64,000 nt of DNA from Adiantum capillus-veneris (taxonomy: Eukaryota; Streptophyta; Polypodiopsida; Polypodiales; Pteridaceae). Shown here one piece after another: positions 43,376 to 55,186 of this stretch. Made by a program: the position numbers and the translations under genes. The stretch covers positions 71,151,372 to 71,215,371 of the forward strand of contig CM043953.1 of assembly GCA_014529385.2 (NCBI GenBank). The letters are read 5' to 3'. Every line of letters begins with the position of its first letter. Position 1 is the first letter of the stretch. The notes under the pieces were generated by a model. That model saw only the letters and a list, made by a program, of their open reading frames with translations. It was not told where the DNA came from and did not search any database.

Positions 43376-44322
43376 TGTTAGAAGCGGCTAATGGCTACAC
43401 CAATTATGCACCAAGTTGTGGACATGTTATGGATGTACACAATATTTACTTTTCATTGTATAGGGATTGGGCTCATTTAGGAGTTCCGAAGTTGTATGAG
43501 TATAGGCTAGAGAGCTCACTTTATCCCATAGTTGAAGGGTTTGAGGCCCAAAACTATAAAAGAGCCCTATGCTTAATGAGAGGTCATTCTTGAGTGGTCC
43601 TTTTGAGAACTCTCTCCCTAGAGGAGGTCTTGATGGCCTAGCCTTTGAGCTTAATGCCCATGCTTAGAAGGCTAGTGCTAATCACATGTAATTAGTGTAA
43701 TCCTCTCTTAATTAATCTAGTCTTCATTATGTTGTCAATCATGTTTCTCTACTTTCCTTCATTGTTTTGAAGTGTTGATCTTCTCTAATCTAACTCCTAC
43801 TTATGCTAAGCTTCTCCGATTAGTGGAGTCCTTATCTAACTCTCTCGATTAAGCGGAGTGGGCGTACTCGTGATTGAGGGATTAGAGTTGTCCTCTAATG
43901 GTGTGCTTGTGTGTGTAGGTTTAAGAAGCCTTGAGTTTAATTTGATTATGTGTGACTTGATTTGGACACCATGATGGGCATGGTTGGGGTGGCCGACTTG
44001 AATGCGATCTTGCGTGCTTAATCGTCAATGCATGTAATTAGAGTTGTGCTTGAGAGATTCCATGATTAGTGTGTTTCACTTCGTTGCTTGATGTGTGTAG
44101 ATGATTGCTTGATGTGTGCGATTAGCATTAGTTGATTTGGGATGATTTCTATTTGCATTGGAGGATGCACGCTCTTGAATCCTCTCAATCTTTGCATCCG
44201 ATGACGCTCTCGCACATTCTTTGTGTGATGCCTCCAAGCCCTAGCCGGGTCATGCTCTCTCTCTCTCTCTCCGGATTGATAGATTTGTGGGAGATTGCCT
44301 ATGCTATGGCGAGCCTCCAACA
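43376..44322 (+). repeat. 3' LTR of the LARD
   Basis: 947 bp, same length as the 5' LTR, with an intact TATA box (tataaaag, 43555-43562) and a short (TC)n run near the end. Followed by GATAC. Confidence 0.95.
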
Positions 44323-44327
44323 GATAC

Positions 44328-45830
44328 GTACTCTTCTCAATTAGATTGCTTCTTACTTACCTAAGAATGCAACATGTCCTCTAGGATTTGGTCAACTCTT
44401 TTGGTTTGATCATCAAAATCCAATGATCCGCCTTGCTCATACTCAGAGTAGTATCTAACTTTTTGAAGACATCCCTCCAAAAGTCGTTGTTAAATTTTCT
44501 CTAACAATATATTTTTGGGCAAGCCATATAGCTTGTAGAGATGTTCAATGAAGAGTTTTGCCAACTCTGGCATTTTAACCGTTTTCTTTGTGGCAATAGA
44601 CTTTGCCATTTTAGTTAACTTGTCCACTACCACACACACTAAGTCATTACTCAACTAGTCTTGGGTAAATGAAGTCCATCGAAATGTTTTCCCACTTCCC
44701 TTGAAGAATCTCCAAACGATGGAATAGTCCCCCAACCCTGATACGTTCATGTTTATTGACCTAACACTTATTTCATTTCAACACATAAGCTTGGACGTCC
44801 TTAAATAAACTAGGCCAACAAAATTGTCCTATAACTAGTGCATAGGTCTTTTGAATCCCAAGATGACCTGCACTTGGACTACGCTAACTTGGTTTAAGAA
44901 TGAGGGCCCAAAATTCACCGATAGTTGGTACACACACTCTACCTTGTAGAGAAAGTATCCATTGTCAATGGAATAGCTAGCATACTTCTCCCCCTGATGA
45001 AGTTTATCACCCTCCTTTGAAGCCATAGTTTTCAATGGTGATTGTCTACGCCATAGCTCTTTGGCTGCAAACTATACCCCGAAGGCTTGGTTAGTCTCTT
45101 TGGACTAACTCTTACTCTGCTACTCGTCGCCTCTATGGAAAATCTCTCCAAACTAGCACTACATTTTCCAAGTGTTCTTTTTGAGATTTACCGTAAACTA
45201 GTATATCATCTAGGAGAACTACTACAAATTTTCCAAAGTATGAACATAAAATATTGTCCATAAGCATCATAAATGTTGTTGGTGCATTCGTTAGCCCAAA
45301 TGGTATATCCAAGAACTCAAAATGTTTGAAGCAAGTCCTAAATGTTTTCTTTGCAACATCTTCTAATTAATTATAACCTAATGATAACCAAATCTTAGGT
45401 CTGTCTTTGAAAAATATGTTGACCCAAAGAGTTGATCAAACAACTCATCCATATGCAGCATTGGATAGTTGTTCTTAATTGTTATATGATTAAAATCCCT
45501 ATAGTCTATGCACATCCGCATAGATCCATCCTTCTTCTTTACCAAAAGAATAGGTGATACCCACGGACCAGAACCACAGCTAATAAAGCCTTTGTTCAAG
45601 TATTTCATCAGCTGCTTTTTCACTTCAAGTGCCTCAAAGTGGCTTAATCTATAAGACGGCTTACTTATATGTTTTGAACTTTGCACAACATCAATGCCAT
45701 GGTCTGATTCTCAAGTTGGCGGCAAGCCATCTAGTAACTCACCATGAAATACATCCTGAAACTCCTCTAATAAATTCATTAAAGCATTTATGTACTTTTT
45801 TTTCTCAAAGTTCTTATTTTTAAGGATTAT
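44328..45830 (-). pseudogene. Ty3/gypsy RT to integrase relic, host of the LARD insertion
   Basis: Minus strand from about 45830: [74 protein letters not shown], then FEFLDIPFGLTNAPTTFM and VVVLLDDILVYGKS (catalytic DD). A large gap lacking RNase H follows, then NDFWRDVFKKLDTTLSMS and, shifted, DDQTKRVDQILEDMLHS from integrase. Stops and frame changes throughout. The integrase continues at 36581 across the LARD. Confidence 0.82.
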
Positions 45831-46264
45831 TTTTGCCTTGAATTTTTAAATTTACAGTCTCATGCATGCCAAACAAGGTTCTCAAATAGTGGGTCTTGCC
45901 TAAGGCCATCGTTTTTATTATGCTTGTTTACAAAAACATTACTAACAATTTCAACTACAAAAACAATTCTCTTACTTTTATTTATAAAAAATAAAATAAA
46001 AGAGGGTAACAAGAAAATACATGTGCTATCTGGCAATTGTGGACTGCTCTTTGTACCTCCATGGATGAAATGAGAGGGGTAGAGGGGACACTACAGTCGC
46101 CCTATAAGGTGACGACCCTATCGCCATGCTCAAACTACAACATATTATGAAAATAACTCCACACTAGCCTAGATTCTAGGCTATACAGCCATTTCCTGCC
46201 TTGGTATACATTTGCTCTAGCCAAGTGCATGACCTAAAATTCAAGAAAAACCTTGTAGTCCTAC
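45831..46264. other. No gene recognised
   Basis: Upstream side of the minus-strand gypsy relic; no protease or Gag motif seen. Confidence 0.25.
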
Positions 46265-46482
46265 CCCGGGGCGGTCACTTTTTAAAATGTGTATGATATC
46301 ACGTGAGTTAACCGGAGAGGATTATTAAAAGACCAAAATGTATAAAAATGTATACATACAGAGGGGGGGTGGGGGTTTTTTGAATAGGCTCACAGTGTAG
46401 TATAGTATGTATATTGAGGTATTATTAATTACCTCTTGAACGCACGTGATATAGGGGTCTTTTGATAAGTGACTGCCCCGGG
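46265..46482. mobile_element. 218-bp terminal-inverted-repeat element, copy 2
   Basis: Left end CCCGGGGCGGTCACTT, reversed right end CCCGGGGCAGTCACTT. Flanked by perfect 8-bp copies of agtcctac (46257-46264 and 46483-46490). Same length as copy 1. Interior includes a G-run (agagggggggtggggg) and no frame. Confidence 0.92.
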
Positions 46483-46490
46483 AGTCCTAC

Positions 46491-47276
46491 ATGGCTAATG
46501 GAACTCTCAATACTATGGTATTCCATACCATCTAATCATAACCATTGGCCAACCCAACAATATATTCATGATTGGTTGCAGTCTAAATCAACCTTAATGA
46601 GTAGTTTAAGAAGTTATGGCTAGAACAATCATCTATGAAGACCACCACTCTACGTCCACCTATGGTGCCATACATGTGCACCATGTCATGAGGACCTATT
46701 CTAGATTGCCACACACCTGGTGTACCCAAGAACAAGCATGACACTCATCACAGTGGCACACACTCACCTCCTTGAACCCTCCAAAAGTGAGAGGAAGCCT
46801 CTGAACCATTGTCGTGTTATGACACGTACATAGAGGGAACGAATGCTACAAGATCTATCTTGTAACTTTTAGATACATAAGTATATTACATATAATGGAC
46901 ATATGCATATCTCAATATAATAAGAATATTTCTATCTCATCCTATTATTTATCTCAAGGGTAACATATTCTTACTCTACCGTTAGAAAGTACTATGGGAA
47001 AAAGTGTCAATAGCTCCGCCTCTTTAACTTGGGGGCAAAAAGCATTGGTTCTTTCTTTCTACTATCTCATTATCATCTCACATCCTAGCTAGATCATATA
47101 TCTAGGGTAACTTTATATATATATATATATATATTCTATGTATTTTTCTTATATTTCTTTTTAATAGCTACCAGGAAGGAACCAAATCCTAGTGGGACAC
47201 TATCTTGCATGATTTTCAAAGATACACCTATTTTAATGCATTATTGCAAGGATGCTTACAAAACTTTTTCAAGTAT
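46491..47276. other. No gene recognised; (AT)n at 47114-47134
   Basis: May include the 5' part of the LTR-like promoter region that follows. No boundary found. Confidence 0.3.
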
Positions 47277-47525
47277 CAAAACTTTGTGAGTTCATGTTCA
47301 CACTGGCTCTTCTCTTTCTTGTGTAACCCTTGAAGGTTCTCTTCACCTATAAAACTTTGTCAATTCATGTTCACATTGGCTCCTCTTTCTTGTGTAACCC
47401 TTGGGGGTTTTCAGTCTGCCCACATCATGCAGGGACAACCCATATCAAATTTTGTCAGTTCATGTTCACACTAGCTCTTCTCTTTCTTGTGTAACCCTTG
47501 GGGGTTCCCTTCACCTATAAAAAGG
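47277..47525 (+). promoter_or_regulatory. Three tandem units ending in a TATA box (LTR U3-like)
   Basis: Units at about 47277-47348, 47349-47445 and 47446-47520 share gttcatgttcacactgg and ctttcttgtgtaacccttg; the last ends cacctataaaaaggg (TATA at 47516-47525), followed by a leader-like region. Tandem U3 repeats before a TATA box are typical of LTR enhancers. No LTR ends seen. Confidence 0.6.
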
Positions 47526-48324
47526 GACCTCTTCTTCCTTGAAAACCATTCATGAGAGAGTGAGAGTATTAATGCCTAATTGTACTTAGCCTACCGAAGG
47601 CATTCAAGCTATAACACTTCGCCAAAGCTATGATCAACCTTCTTGGAGAGCTATGCTAATACACAAGGTGAGTAACCATACCGTTACGCTCTCACAAATC
47701 TCTCTCTCTTAAAATCTCGTTCTCTCTACAAACTCTAGGATCTCCTTGCTACAGGTACATCTCTTCCTGCAGTATCCTTTTTGCCTATATGGGCAAGAAT
47801 AGTGCTTGGGAGGGAAACTTCTCTTCTCTTCACTTCTCTCATATCTACATTTTGCACATACTAGAGTTATCCTAGATGAATAATCCACATGATGTTAATT
47901 TCTATCGTTTCCTCTTTGTGCGAACTATTATAATTAACGTATGGATTAGCCGTAAAATACACTTCCAACAACGTATAGTGTTTCTCTTTGGCCCAGAAAG
48001 GCTCAATGAAATACTTCTTTCACAAGATCCCATCATACTACCCCTTATAAACTATAGTTATCTTTTGATATAAGTGTATTTATCTTACTATGAACCAAGA
48101 AGATTAGTACACACAATTAACCCCAATCACTAGATAAAACTTTTATATCATAGTAGCACTAAACCACAGTTTCAAAGAACAATTTGTAGCTTGTTTGGTT
48201 GGCAAAGGTTGATTACCATTAACTCATCTATTAGCCCTTTCATCTTACCCATGATAAGATATGACCAAAGCCTTGAAGTTTTCATCTTCGTGTTGTTTTG
48301 ATTTTCTTGTTTGTGTTCTTTCTT

Positions 48325-48348
48325 TGTGTGTGTGTGTGTGTGTGTGTG
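48325..48348. repeat. (TG)n microsatellite
   Basis: (TG)12, followed by a short (AG)n. Confidence 0.95.
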
Positions 48349-48820
48349 CGCAAGAGAGAGAGAATGGAGCTTCTTTGATTGCACTCCCTACCAAAATCTA
48401 GACTTCATGGCATCTATGGCATAACTCCTTCATATATTTTTGGAGTTAGCTCACAAATTCCCACAGGAAGAAGCCCGATGCTTTCCTGGCAAGACTGCAA
48501 ACTTCTTGACACCGTATGCAACTATCTAGAGGATTTACTGTATCTCTTGGACTCATCACCACTAGTGCTAGCTGTAATCATTGGAAACTCATCCTTGGTG
48601 TGCCCTCCCTCATGCTAAAGAATTGATTTTACTTTTGCACTTTAACATATTTCTCTTTTTTCTGGTCAAATTCTCTGTTCTTTTTTAATAGTCACGGTTT
48701 TTTAGAACAATGACCATCCTAACTCCCCTGGTTTGTCCTCTCCCCTTGCTTATCACTACAAAACTCTTTTATTTTAAACCCCAATCTCTTATTCTCTTTA
48801 TCATCAGCCCTATCTACCCC

Positions 48821-48886
48821 ATCTTATGCACCAAAGTGCTTGATGTCATCATAAATCTTATGCACCAAAGTGCTTGATGTCATCAT
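48821..48886. repeat. 34-bp direct tandem repeat, two copies
   Basis: atcttatgcaccaaagtgct and tgatgtcatcat repeat exactly at 48821 and 48855. Confidence 0.92.
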
Positions 48887-48954
48887 GTTTTATTAGCTTG
48901 GATAAGTCTTTTGACTAAAGAGACTCAATGTACTCAAGATAATCATCTGTGAAG

Positions 48955-49140
48955 TCTCTCTCAAAGCCTTGAAACGTCTAGAATTCATTGATCCCTTTTA
49001 ATTTGAGTACTATATCTCTATATTCCAAGATGTACTAAGTTGCGGAGCCTCTCTCAAAGCCTTACAACATCTAGAATGCATTGATCCCTTTCAACTTGAG
49101 TATTGTCTCTCTATAATCCAAGATGTACTAAGTTAGGGAC
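48955..49140. repeat. 93-bp direct tandem repeat, two copies
   Basis: Both units share tctctcaaagcctt, attgatccctttyaa and ccaagatgtactaagtt; diverged by several bases. Confidence 0.85.
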
Positions 49141-49149
49141 TTGTTCTTG

Positions 49150-49780
49150 ATTTTTTCTCCATCAAGCACTTGTCCCATAGATCTCAATTTCTCTCTTGTT
49201 CATTGGCCAAAAAGAATTCCTTTCAAAACATTGTTTTGAACTCCGTGTAAGTGGCAAGATGAGTACTCAAACACTTTCACCACTTGTAAACCTTTCCATT
49301 CAATAAGAAGCCAGCCCCTACTAGGTTCACATAACTAGGCTACTTTCATAGCACATGAATTTATGTCCACTTTGCTAGGAACATATTCACTAAATCCTTG
49401 TTTCGCTCTCCTTCCACGTCCAAAGATAGGCAATTTAAAATCTTTGAGTAGGGACAAGGTTGTCTCTATGCACGGCCTCGGCTATGCTCACTCACATCGT
49501 GGAAGAGGAAAGCCTATTGAAGCAGCTACAATGCATCTAGGTATGTGGAGATACTTTGTAACATCATGACTACCTCAGCCTAGACTTTCTCTAAGGTAGT
49601 CAATTTTGCATTAAAATATTTAAACATCATGCTAGAGAGCATCGTCTCTGTTAAGACATCGATAGGGTCTACTAGGTCATAGGCATCATCCTCGGCAGCC
49701 AATAAGTCATCATCATCCCCCTTGGTGACATCAACATCCATAAGTTTTGTCTCATTGGTGAATGACCAGAGGAGGGTCAT
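49150..49780 (-). pseudogene. Possible Gag relic
   Basis: Minus-strand frames read GWLLIEWKG / FLLNGKVYKW and EFFLANEQERN in shifted frames, suggesting a Retrotrans_gag domain, preceded by an acidic stretch (VTKGDDDDLLAAEDDAYD). Weak and broken; could be chance. Confidence 0.32.
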
Positions 49781-50670
49781 CAGGGTTGGTAGCCTCTACA
49801 CGCACGCCGAGTCCAAGGATGGGGTCTACGGATGTGAAGGGCATTAGTGGGGACGTTACTAGGAAGTACACTTTGGAATGGGAGAGAACCTGGCATCTAC
49901 TTTGGGAATTTGGTTGGGGTTAAGTCCTCAGTCAATGAGAGTAAATCCAAAATTCCTAGAGAACTAGAGGGTGGCAAGGACACACTATGACGAGTAGACA
50001 TTTTTTGATTTTTCTAGCATATTAAATAAAAAAAAACAAAGTAATGTAGACTTGCCAAAAAAAAAAAAGCTAACACATGAGCAATAGAGAAAAGTAGTCG
50101 CTCCCCTCTCTTCCGAGAGTTGCAAACTAGTGTCAAAATTGATTTGTCTTAGTGTATCCATTGTGGAAGTCCGTCGTACCAAGATGTCCATCTTTGTATT
50201 ACAATGTCGTTGTGGACTTTGTAGACAAAAACTTTGTTGTGGACATTGCCGCTCCATGGAAAAGTGGATTGCCCAAAGTAAATTTGAATTTTTTCTTATT
50301 GTATCTCTCTATGATTATAGAGAAGAGCCCATGGGGAGCAGCTAAGAGGACCCAAGCTACCAACCGAGTGGCGTGCAATGGCAAGTATCATACAACGGCA
50401 TTTAATAGTGAGCAATGGAGATTGGTGGCTACCGCTCGCTCTGTGGTTGGCTACATTTGATGGTGTTGTTGGGCTGCTGTAGCAGTGACCCAACTAGCCC
50501 CTATGAGGGGAGGAGTGGAAACAAGTGGTAGAAAAACTAGAGCAAGGGGACTGGAGCAAACAAGGGCATTGATAGGCAGCTAAGGGAGAGCAAACTAGGG
50601 TGAGATAAGAGAGTGAGGGCAATGGCGGGGGTTGTGAGTGTGTGCGCAAGGGAGGGGTGTGTCTGAGCAC

Positions 50671-50672
<2 letters not shown>
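49781..50672. other. No gene recognised
   Basis: Overlapping short frames on both strands with no motif. Confidence 0.3.

Positions 50673-50731
<59 letters not shown>
50673..50731. repeat. (GA)n microsatellite
   Basis: Uninterrupted (GA)29. Confidence 0.97.
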
Positions 50732-50734
<3 letters not shown>

Positions 50735-51052
50735 TCTCACTCTCCAGCGATGGTGAAAGCTCTGCATTATCTCTGTGTGTTGCATCTTATCCACCGACCC
50801 GCCTTAATCCACAAATGTCCCATTCTTGCAGGATGATCCAACCTAAGTTCCAATATAAATGCTAAAGTTTCATAATGCCACTATAGGTGTACTTGTCTAA
50901 GAGGGATAAGTCATCATCTCTCCATCCGCCAGTGAGAGAATGAGGATTTCCCCCCATTTGTGTACCTTGTATATGTGTGTGGATTGCCACCAGATTGGTC
51001 AAACCACTAAAGCACTATGACTGGCATGTCGCTCCGCTTCCACGATATGAAA

Positions 51053-51306
51053 TGTTACCATACATATATGTGGTAGTGATGTGTGTGAACACACTTACAG
51101 TTCTAAGTGTGAACACACTTAGAACTGTAAGGGCATTTTTTCCCTCACTAGGAGGTTTTTTCTCCCGTGCATTATATATACATCCATCATTCTAGGGCTA
51201 ACTTATCTTTCCAATGTGCATTAAGAAATATATTCTTTGTTGTGTGCCTCGAGTTTCTTCATCTTCTCCAAGCATTGTGTGCATCCCTACAACCCTAATT
51301 CCAACA
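51053..51306 (+). repeat. 5' LTR of copia element 1
   Basis: 254 bp, with a TATA-like tatatac near 51173. It contains a perfect 18-bp inverted repeat with a 2-bp loop (51094-51131) absent from the other three LTRs of this family. Confidence 0.93.
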
Positions 51307-51308
51307 AT

Positions 51309-51320
51309 TGGTATCAGAGC
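51309..51320 (+). promoter_or_regulatory. Primer binding site (initiator-Met tRNA)
   Basis: TGGTATCAGAGC two bases after the LTR, complementary to the initiator-Met tRNA 3' end. Confidence 0.95.
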
Positions 51321-51660
51321 AGGTTGCGTCCTCCCAAGTGTAGTCGTCAGCACCCGCTTGCTCACTTTCTTTGATTTGGGTAAGCTTTGGTGAGCTACAT
51401 TAGGTTGATTAATACTTCGATATAGCTCAAAGAGATAGGTGTGCTCAAAATTTTGGTTCAGGCTCATTTCGGCCTTTGTTTCCACTACAAGCAATACTGC
51501 ATAGGCAATCTTGTCATTTTGTGTAGAATATTTGTTAGTGAAATTTTATACATAACGGGTTCCTTATACTCCTCTTTGGTTTGTGCTACATAGCCCGTGT
51601 TAGTCTTACTTTGTTTCTCCTCTTTTTGGGCGGTTTTCATATCAAGTGCAGTCAATCGCC

Positions 51661-52533
51661 ATGGCTAACAACAACACAGATGTTTCAAGAATTTTGTTGT
51701 TGAGGATAAATTGGATGGGGATAACTATCCAATGTGTGCTTACATGATGACACATGTTCTTGTGTCAAATGGAATTTGGAATGTTATGCAGGGCATTGAT
51801 GTGCGTCTGCCTTCCGTGGATACGGGCTCTATTGGATGTTGCGGGTTTTAGTAGGTCTATTGTTGCTGCTAGAGTTGTTTTACCTACAATTGAGCAGTCT
51901 CTTTGGGATGTTAGATATTTACATGCTCCTGCATTGATTGCAATATTTATAAAGTGCACTATTACTTCTCACAATTGCTAAGCAAAATCATCAAAATAGG
52001 CTTGGGATACTCTGGCTTATCTTTATGCAAGTCGCAATGAGGCTAAAATTGTATTATTGGGTAAAGATCTAGAGTCAAAGATTATGCAAGAGGAAGATTT
52101 TCTTGCTGGTATCAAGGATATTAATGAGCAACCCATTTCTACATGCAAAGTTATTTCTGGCAGTTCACTTTTGTAGACTCTTCTCGATGCATTGTCAGAT
52201 TCTTACCAAACTTTTGCTAGTAGTTGGAAACTTATGACCCAAGAAACCCCTCAAGCTCTCAAATTTGATGTATTATGCACATTGCTATTGCAAGATTCAC
52301 TTTCAAGAAAGAACAAGACTAAACAATGTTCAGTTGAATAGGCTTTTGTTGCTGCTCAAAGAAAAGGTGGTAATAGCAAAGTAGCCACTTTTCATGGTTC
52401 TTCAATGAGTGGAATATCACATGTTCCTAATGCTTCTATTGGAAGCACCTTGTCTAGTGGTGAAAGGGCAAGAAGAAGACGTGTTTCCATTATTGCAAGG
52501 CTAATGATCACTTGATAAAGCGATGTCCTAAGT
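51661..52533 (+). pseudogene. Copia Gag
   Basis: Begins ATGGCTAACAACAAC at 51661. After an early frameshift it reads KLDGDNYPMWAYMMTHVL and NGIWNVMQGID, then AWDTLAYLYASRN and LLDALSDSYQTFASSWKLM, the copia capsid domain. Interrupted by several stops and shifts; a zinc knuckle is not clearly preserved near 52480. Confidence 0.8.
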
Positions 52534-52940
52534 TTGAACGCAAAAGAGGTCAAAGAAGGAGATATTGATGTTAATGTAGATGCAGAGTGGAAATTTAGTG
52601 CAGAGTGTACTTATGATCCTTCTGTCCATGATGCATGTATGTTAGCTGCTACAGATTCACATGTGTGGTACTTTGATAGTGGTGCTACAAAGAATATTAT
52701 TTCACATTGTGACTTGTTTACCTCTCTTGAGTCTATCGCTGATCAAAATATGGTCACTTGTGCCAATAATGCCTCTTATCCAATCAAGGGATTTGAAAAG
52801 ATTGTGCTAACTGCTTGGGATGGCAATTCTTTCACACTTGTTGATGCACTTTATGTAGCAAGGATAAAAAGGAACCCATTTTCTATATCTTCACTTGCAA
52901 GACTATCAAAATTGTGGATGATAGAATATTGTTCATGATC
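52534..52940 (+). pseudogene. Copia protease
   Basis: Open frame with WYFDSGATKNIISHCDLFTS, where DSGAT is the aspartic protease site, followed by DGNSFTLVDALYV and KRNPFSISSLARL. The domain is well kept, the surrounding polyprotein is not. Confidence 0.88.
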
Positions 52941-52979
52941 TCAATTTTAGTGATGAAATATTTGCACCTATCATTTGTA

Positions 52980-53700
52980 TCATGGACTATAAAAGCTCAC
53001 TTTGTATGAGAAGTGTGGTCAAAATTTTGCAAATGCAGTTGTGGATTCAAAGGCTATTTCAGATGTGAAACTTTGACATGCACATTTTGGGCATTTGAAT
53101 TTTGCAAGTTTGCTGTGTTTACAAAAATCTGATATGGTTGCTTCTTTGCCCCCGCTTGAAGCACCTTCTAAGCATGTTTGTGAGGGTTGTATTTTGGGTA
53201 AGGTAGCGTTCAAAGTTTCCAAAGGATGGTTTGATAAGAACTACATGGAGGTTGGAACTTATACATAGTGATGTTTTTGGGCCTATGCAAACTCCATCCT
53301 TAGGCAATTACCTATACTTCATGACTTTCATTGATAATTACTCCAGGCATGCATAGGTGTATCTGCTTGAAGCTAAGTCCAAAGAGTTCATGTGCTTCAA
53401 GAAATTTTTGGTTGTGGCTGAAAATGTCTCTAAATGTACTATGGACACCCTCCATTCAGATCAAGGGGGGGAGTATATGCCTTATGAGTTTAATGCATTT
53501 TTGGCTAGCCGTGGGATAAAACACCAATTTATAGTGCCGTATACACCTCAACAAAATGGTGTAGCTGAAAGAAAAAAACAAATCGCTTACAGAGATGGCA
53601 CGATATATGGTCAAGGGTTGAGCTTTGCCACATTTGTTTTGGCTTGAGGCTCTCATGTGTGCCACTAATGTACTTAACAAGTGTCCTATCAAAGCCTTTG
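52980..53700 (+). pseudogene. Copia GAG-pre-integrase and integrase
   Basis: FASLLCLQKSDMVASLPPLE with CEGCILGKVAF is the zinc-binding pre-integrase. Integrase follows with HSDVFGPMQTPSLGNY, TLHSDQGGEYM (second Asp) and YTPQQNGVAERKK (Glu). Stops near 53270 and 53355, and a TGA near 53645. Confidence 0.88.
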
Positions 53701-54309
53701 CAATCTATGACTCCTTATGAAGCATGGCATGATCAAAAGCCATCTATTGATCACATGTGAGTTTTTGGTTAGTGCATAAAATTGGATGATAAGGCTAATA
53801 AATGCATATTTTTTTGTTACAGTACTAAAAGCAAAGGTTATAGGATATACCATCCGCAAAAAAAACGTATCTTGGTTGCACAAGATGTTGTGTTTTTGGA
53901 AGATTCTTCAACCTTTGTTACCATGTACTAGAGACAGTAATGTAAGCTCATATGACATTAATGACACTTTGTTGCCTCTTTTAATAGTGGAAACTTGAAT
54001 GTAAATTCCAATGAGACACATGTACGACCTATGGGGGTTTCTAAAAATGTTACAAACTAGCGTATCACTAATGCAAATGTACATGTTGTACTTGATGTGG
54101 AAAGGGCTGAGAATGAGGAGGCTAGAGGTATGCCAAAATGGATGGTGCATATTTTGCAAAATAGTAAATTGGATGTATCTATGTCTAATTGTACTCATTC
54201 AGTTTCTGTGATGAGGAGGAACCTCTTTCTTTTGATGAAGCACATAATTCAAAAATTTGGATGGTTGCCATGCAATCAAAATATGATGCACTTATAGTAG
54301 AAAATGGCA

Positions 54310-55000
54310 CATGAATTTATGTGATCCTCTCCTAGAAAAAAGGCCATTGGTATGAAGTGGGTATACAAGCTGAAACGTAAGCCGAATGGTGAGATTGGTT
54401 GCTACAAGACTAGACTTGTTGCAGAAGGTTAGTGGCATAGCAAAATGGCATTGTGATTATGAAGAGACCTTTGCTCCCACTTGTCGTGCGACTATTGTTC
54501 ATTTTCTATGTGCATTGGCACTTCATTTTGGATGGAATGTATATCAATCAGAAATTGTTACTACTTTCTTGAATGGGGATATATTTGAGGAAGTTTATGT
54601 AAAGCAACCTTGTGGTTTTGACAAGAAAAGACAAGAAAAGACAAGAAAATATAGTGTGCAAATGTAAGAAATCTTTGTATGGGTTGAAGTAGTCTCCTAG
54701 TGCTTGGTATGAGAAATCTAATACTTATTTGGTTAAACAAGTCTTTCATAACAACCCAATTAAAAGCACTTTGTAAGTCAAGTGTGAGGATGATGTATTT
54801 CTCAGTGTCATTCTATATGTAGATCATTTGGTGATTTCTCGCCCAAATGAAACACACGTTGTTGAATTCAAGGATGATTTTAATGTTATTTTCAAGATGA
54901 AAGACTTGGGACTTTTGCATCATTACATGGGCATACAATTTAAGTAGTGTGATGGAGGTATTGCCTTGTGTCAAACAAGCTACATAGAGACATTACTATA
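54310..55000 (+). pseudogene. Copia reverse transcriptase
   Basis: AIGMKWVYKLKRKPNGEI and YKTRLVAEG open the RT; 54386-54667 shows ETFAPTCRATIVHFLCALAL and VYQSEIVTTFLNGDIFEEVYV. The catalytic YVDD reads YVDH (ILYVDHLVIS, about 54820), which would abolish synthesis. A gaaaagacaa motif is repeated three times at 54622-54650, shifting the frame. Confidence 0.85.
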
Positions 55001-55186
55001 TAAGTTTGGCCTTAAGGACTGCAAACCTATAGCTACTCTGATGGAAACAGGTTTGAACTTAATTCTTTATGATGCTGGTGAACTTTTGATGTCACTCTTT
55101 ATCAAACTGATATTGGTGGATGCCTTATTTATGTATGCAATACAAGGCCACATATTTAGTTTTCAATCTCATGGGTCCATAGATTT

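Larger units (their letters stand above)
36582..44322 (+). mobile_element. Complete non-coding LTR retrotransposon (LARD type), 7741 bp
   Basis: Two 947-bp LTRs (36582-37528, 43376-44322), identical 5-bp flanks GATAC (36577-36581 and 44323-44327), a tRNA-Asp-like primer site and a polypurine tract define a full element. The internal region (about 5 kb after removing a nested solo LTR) has no long frame and no Pol motif, so it would depend on proteins from another element, as large retrotransposon derivatives do. I count about 13 substitutions between the LTRs (~1.4%), which makes it young relative to its surroundings. Inserted in a gypsy integrase. Confidence 0.93.
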
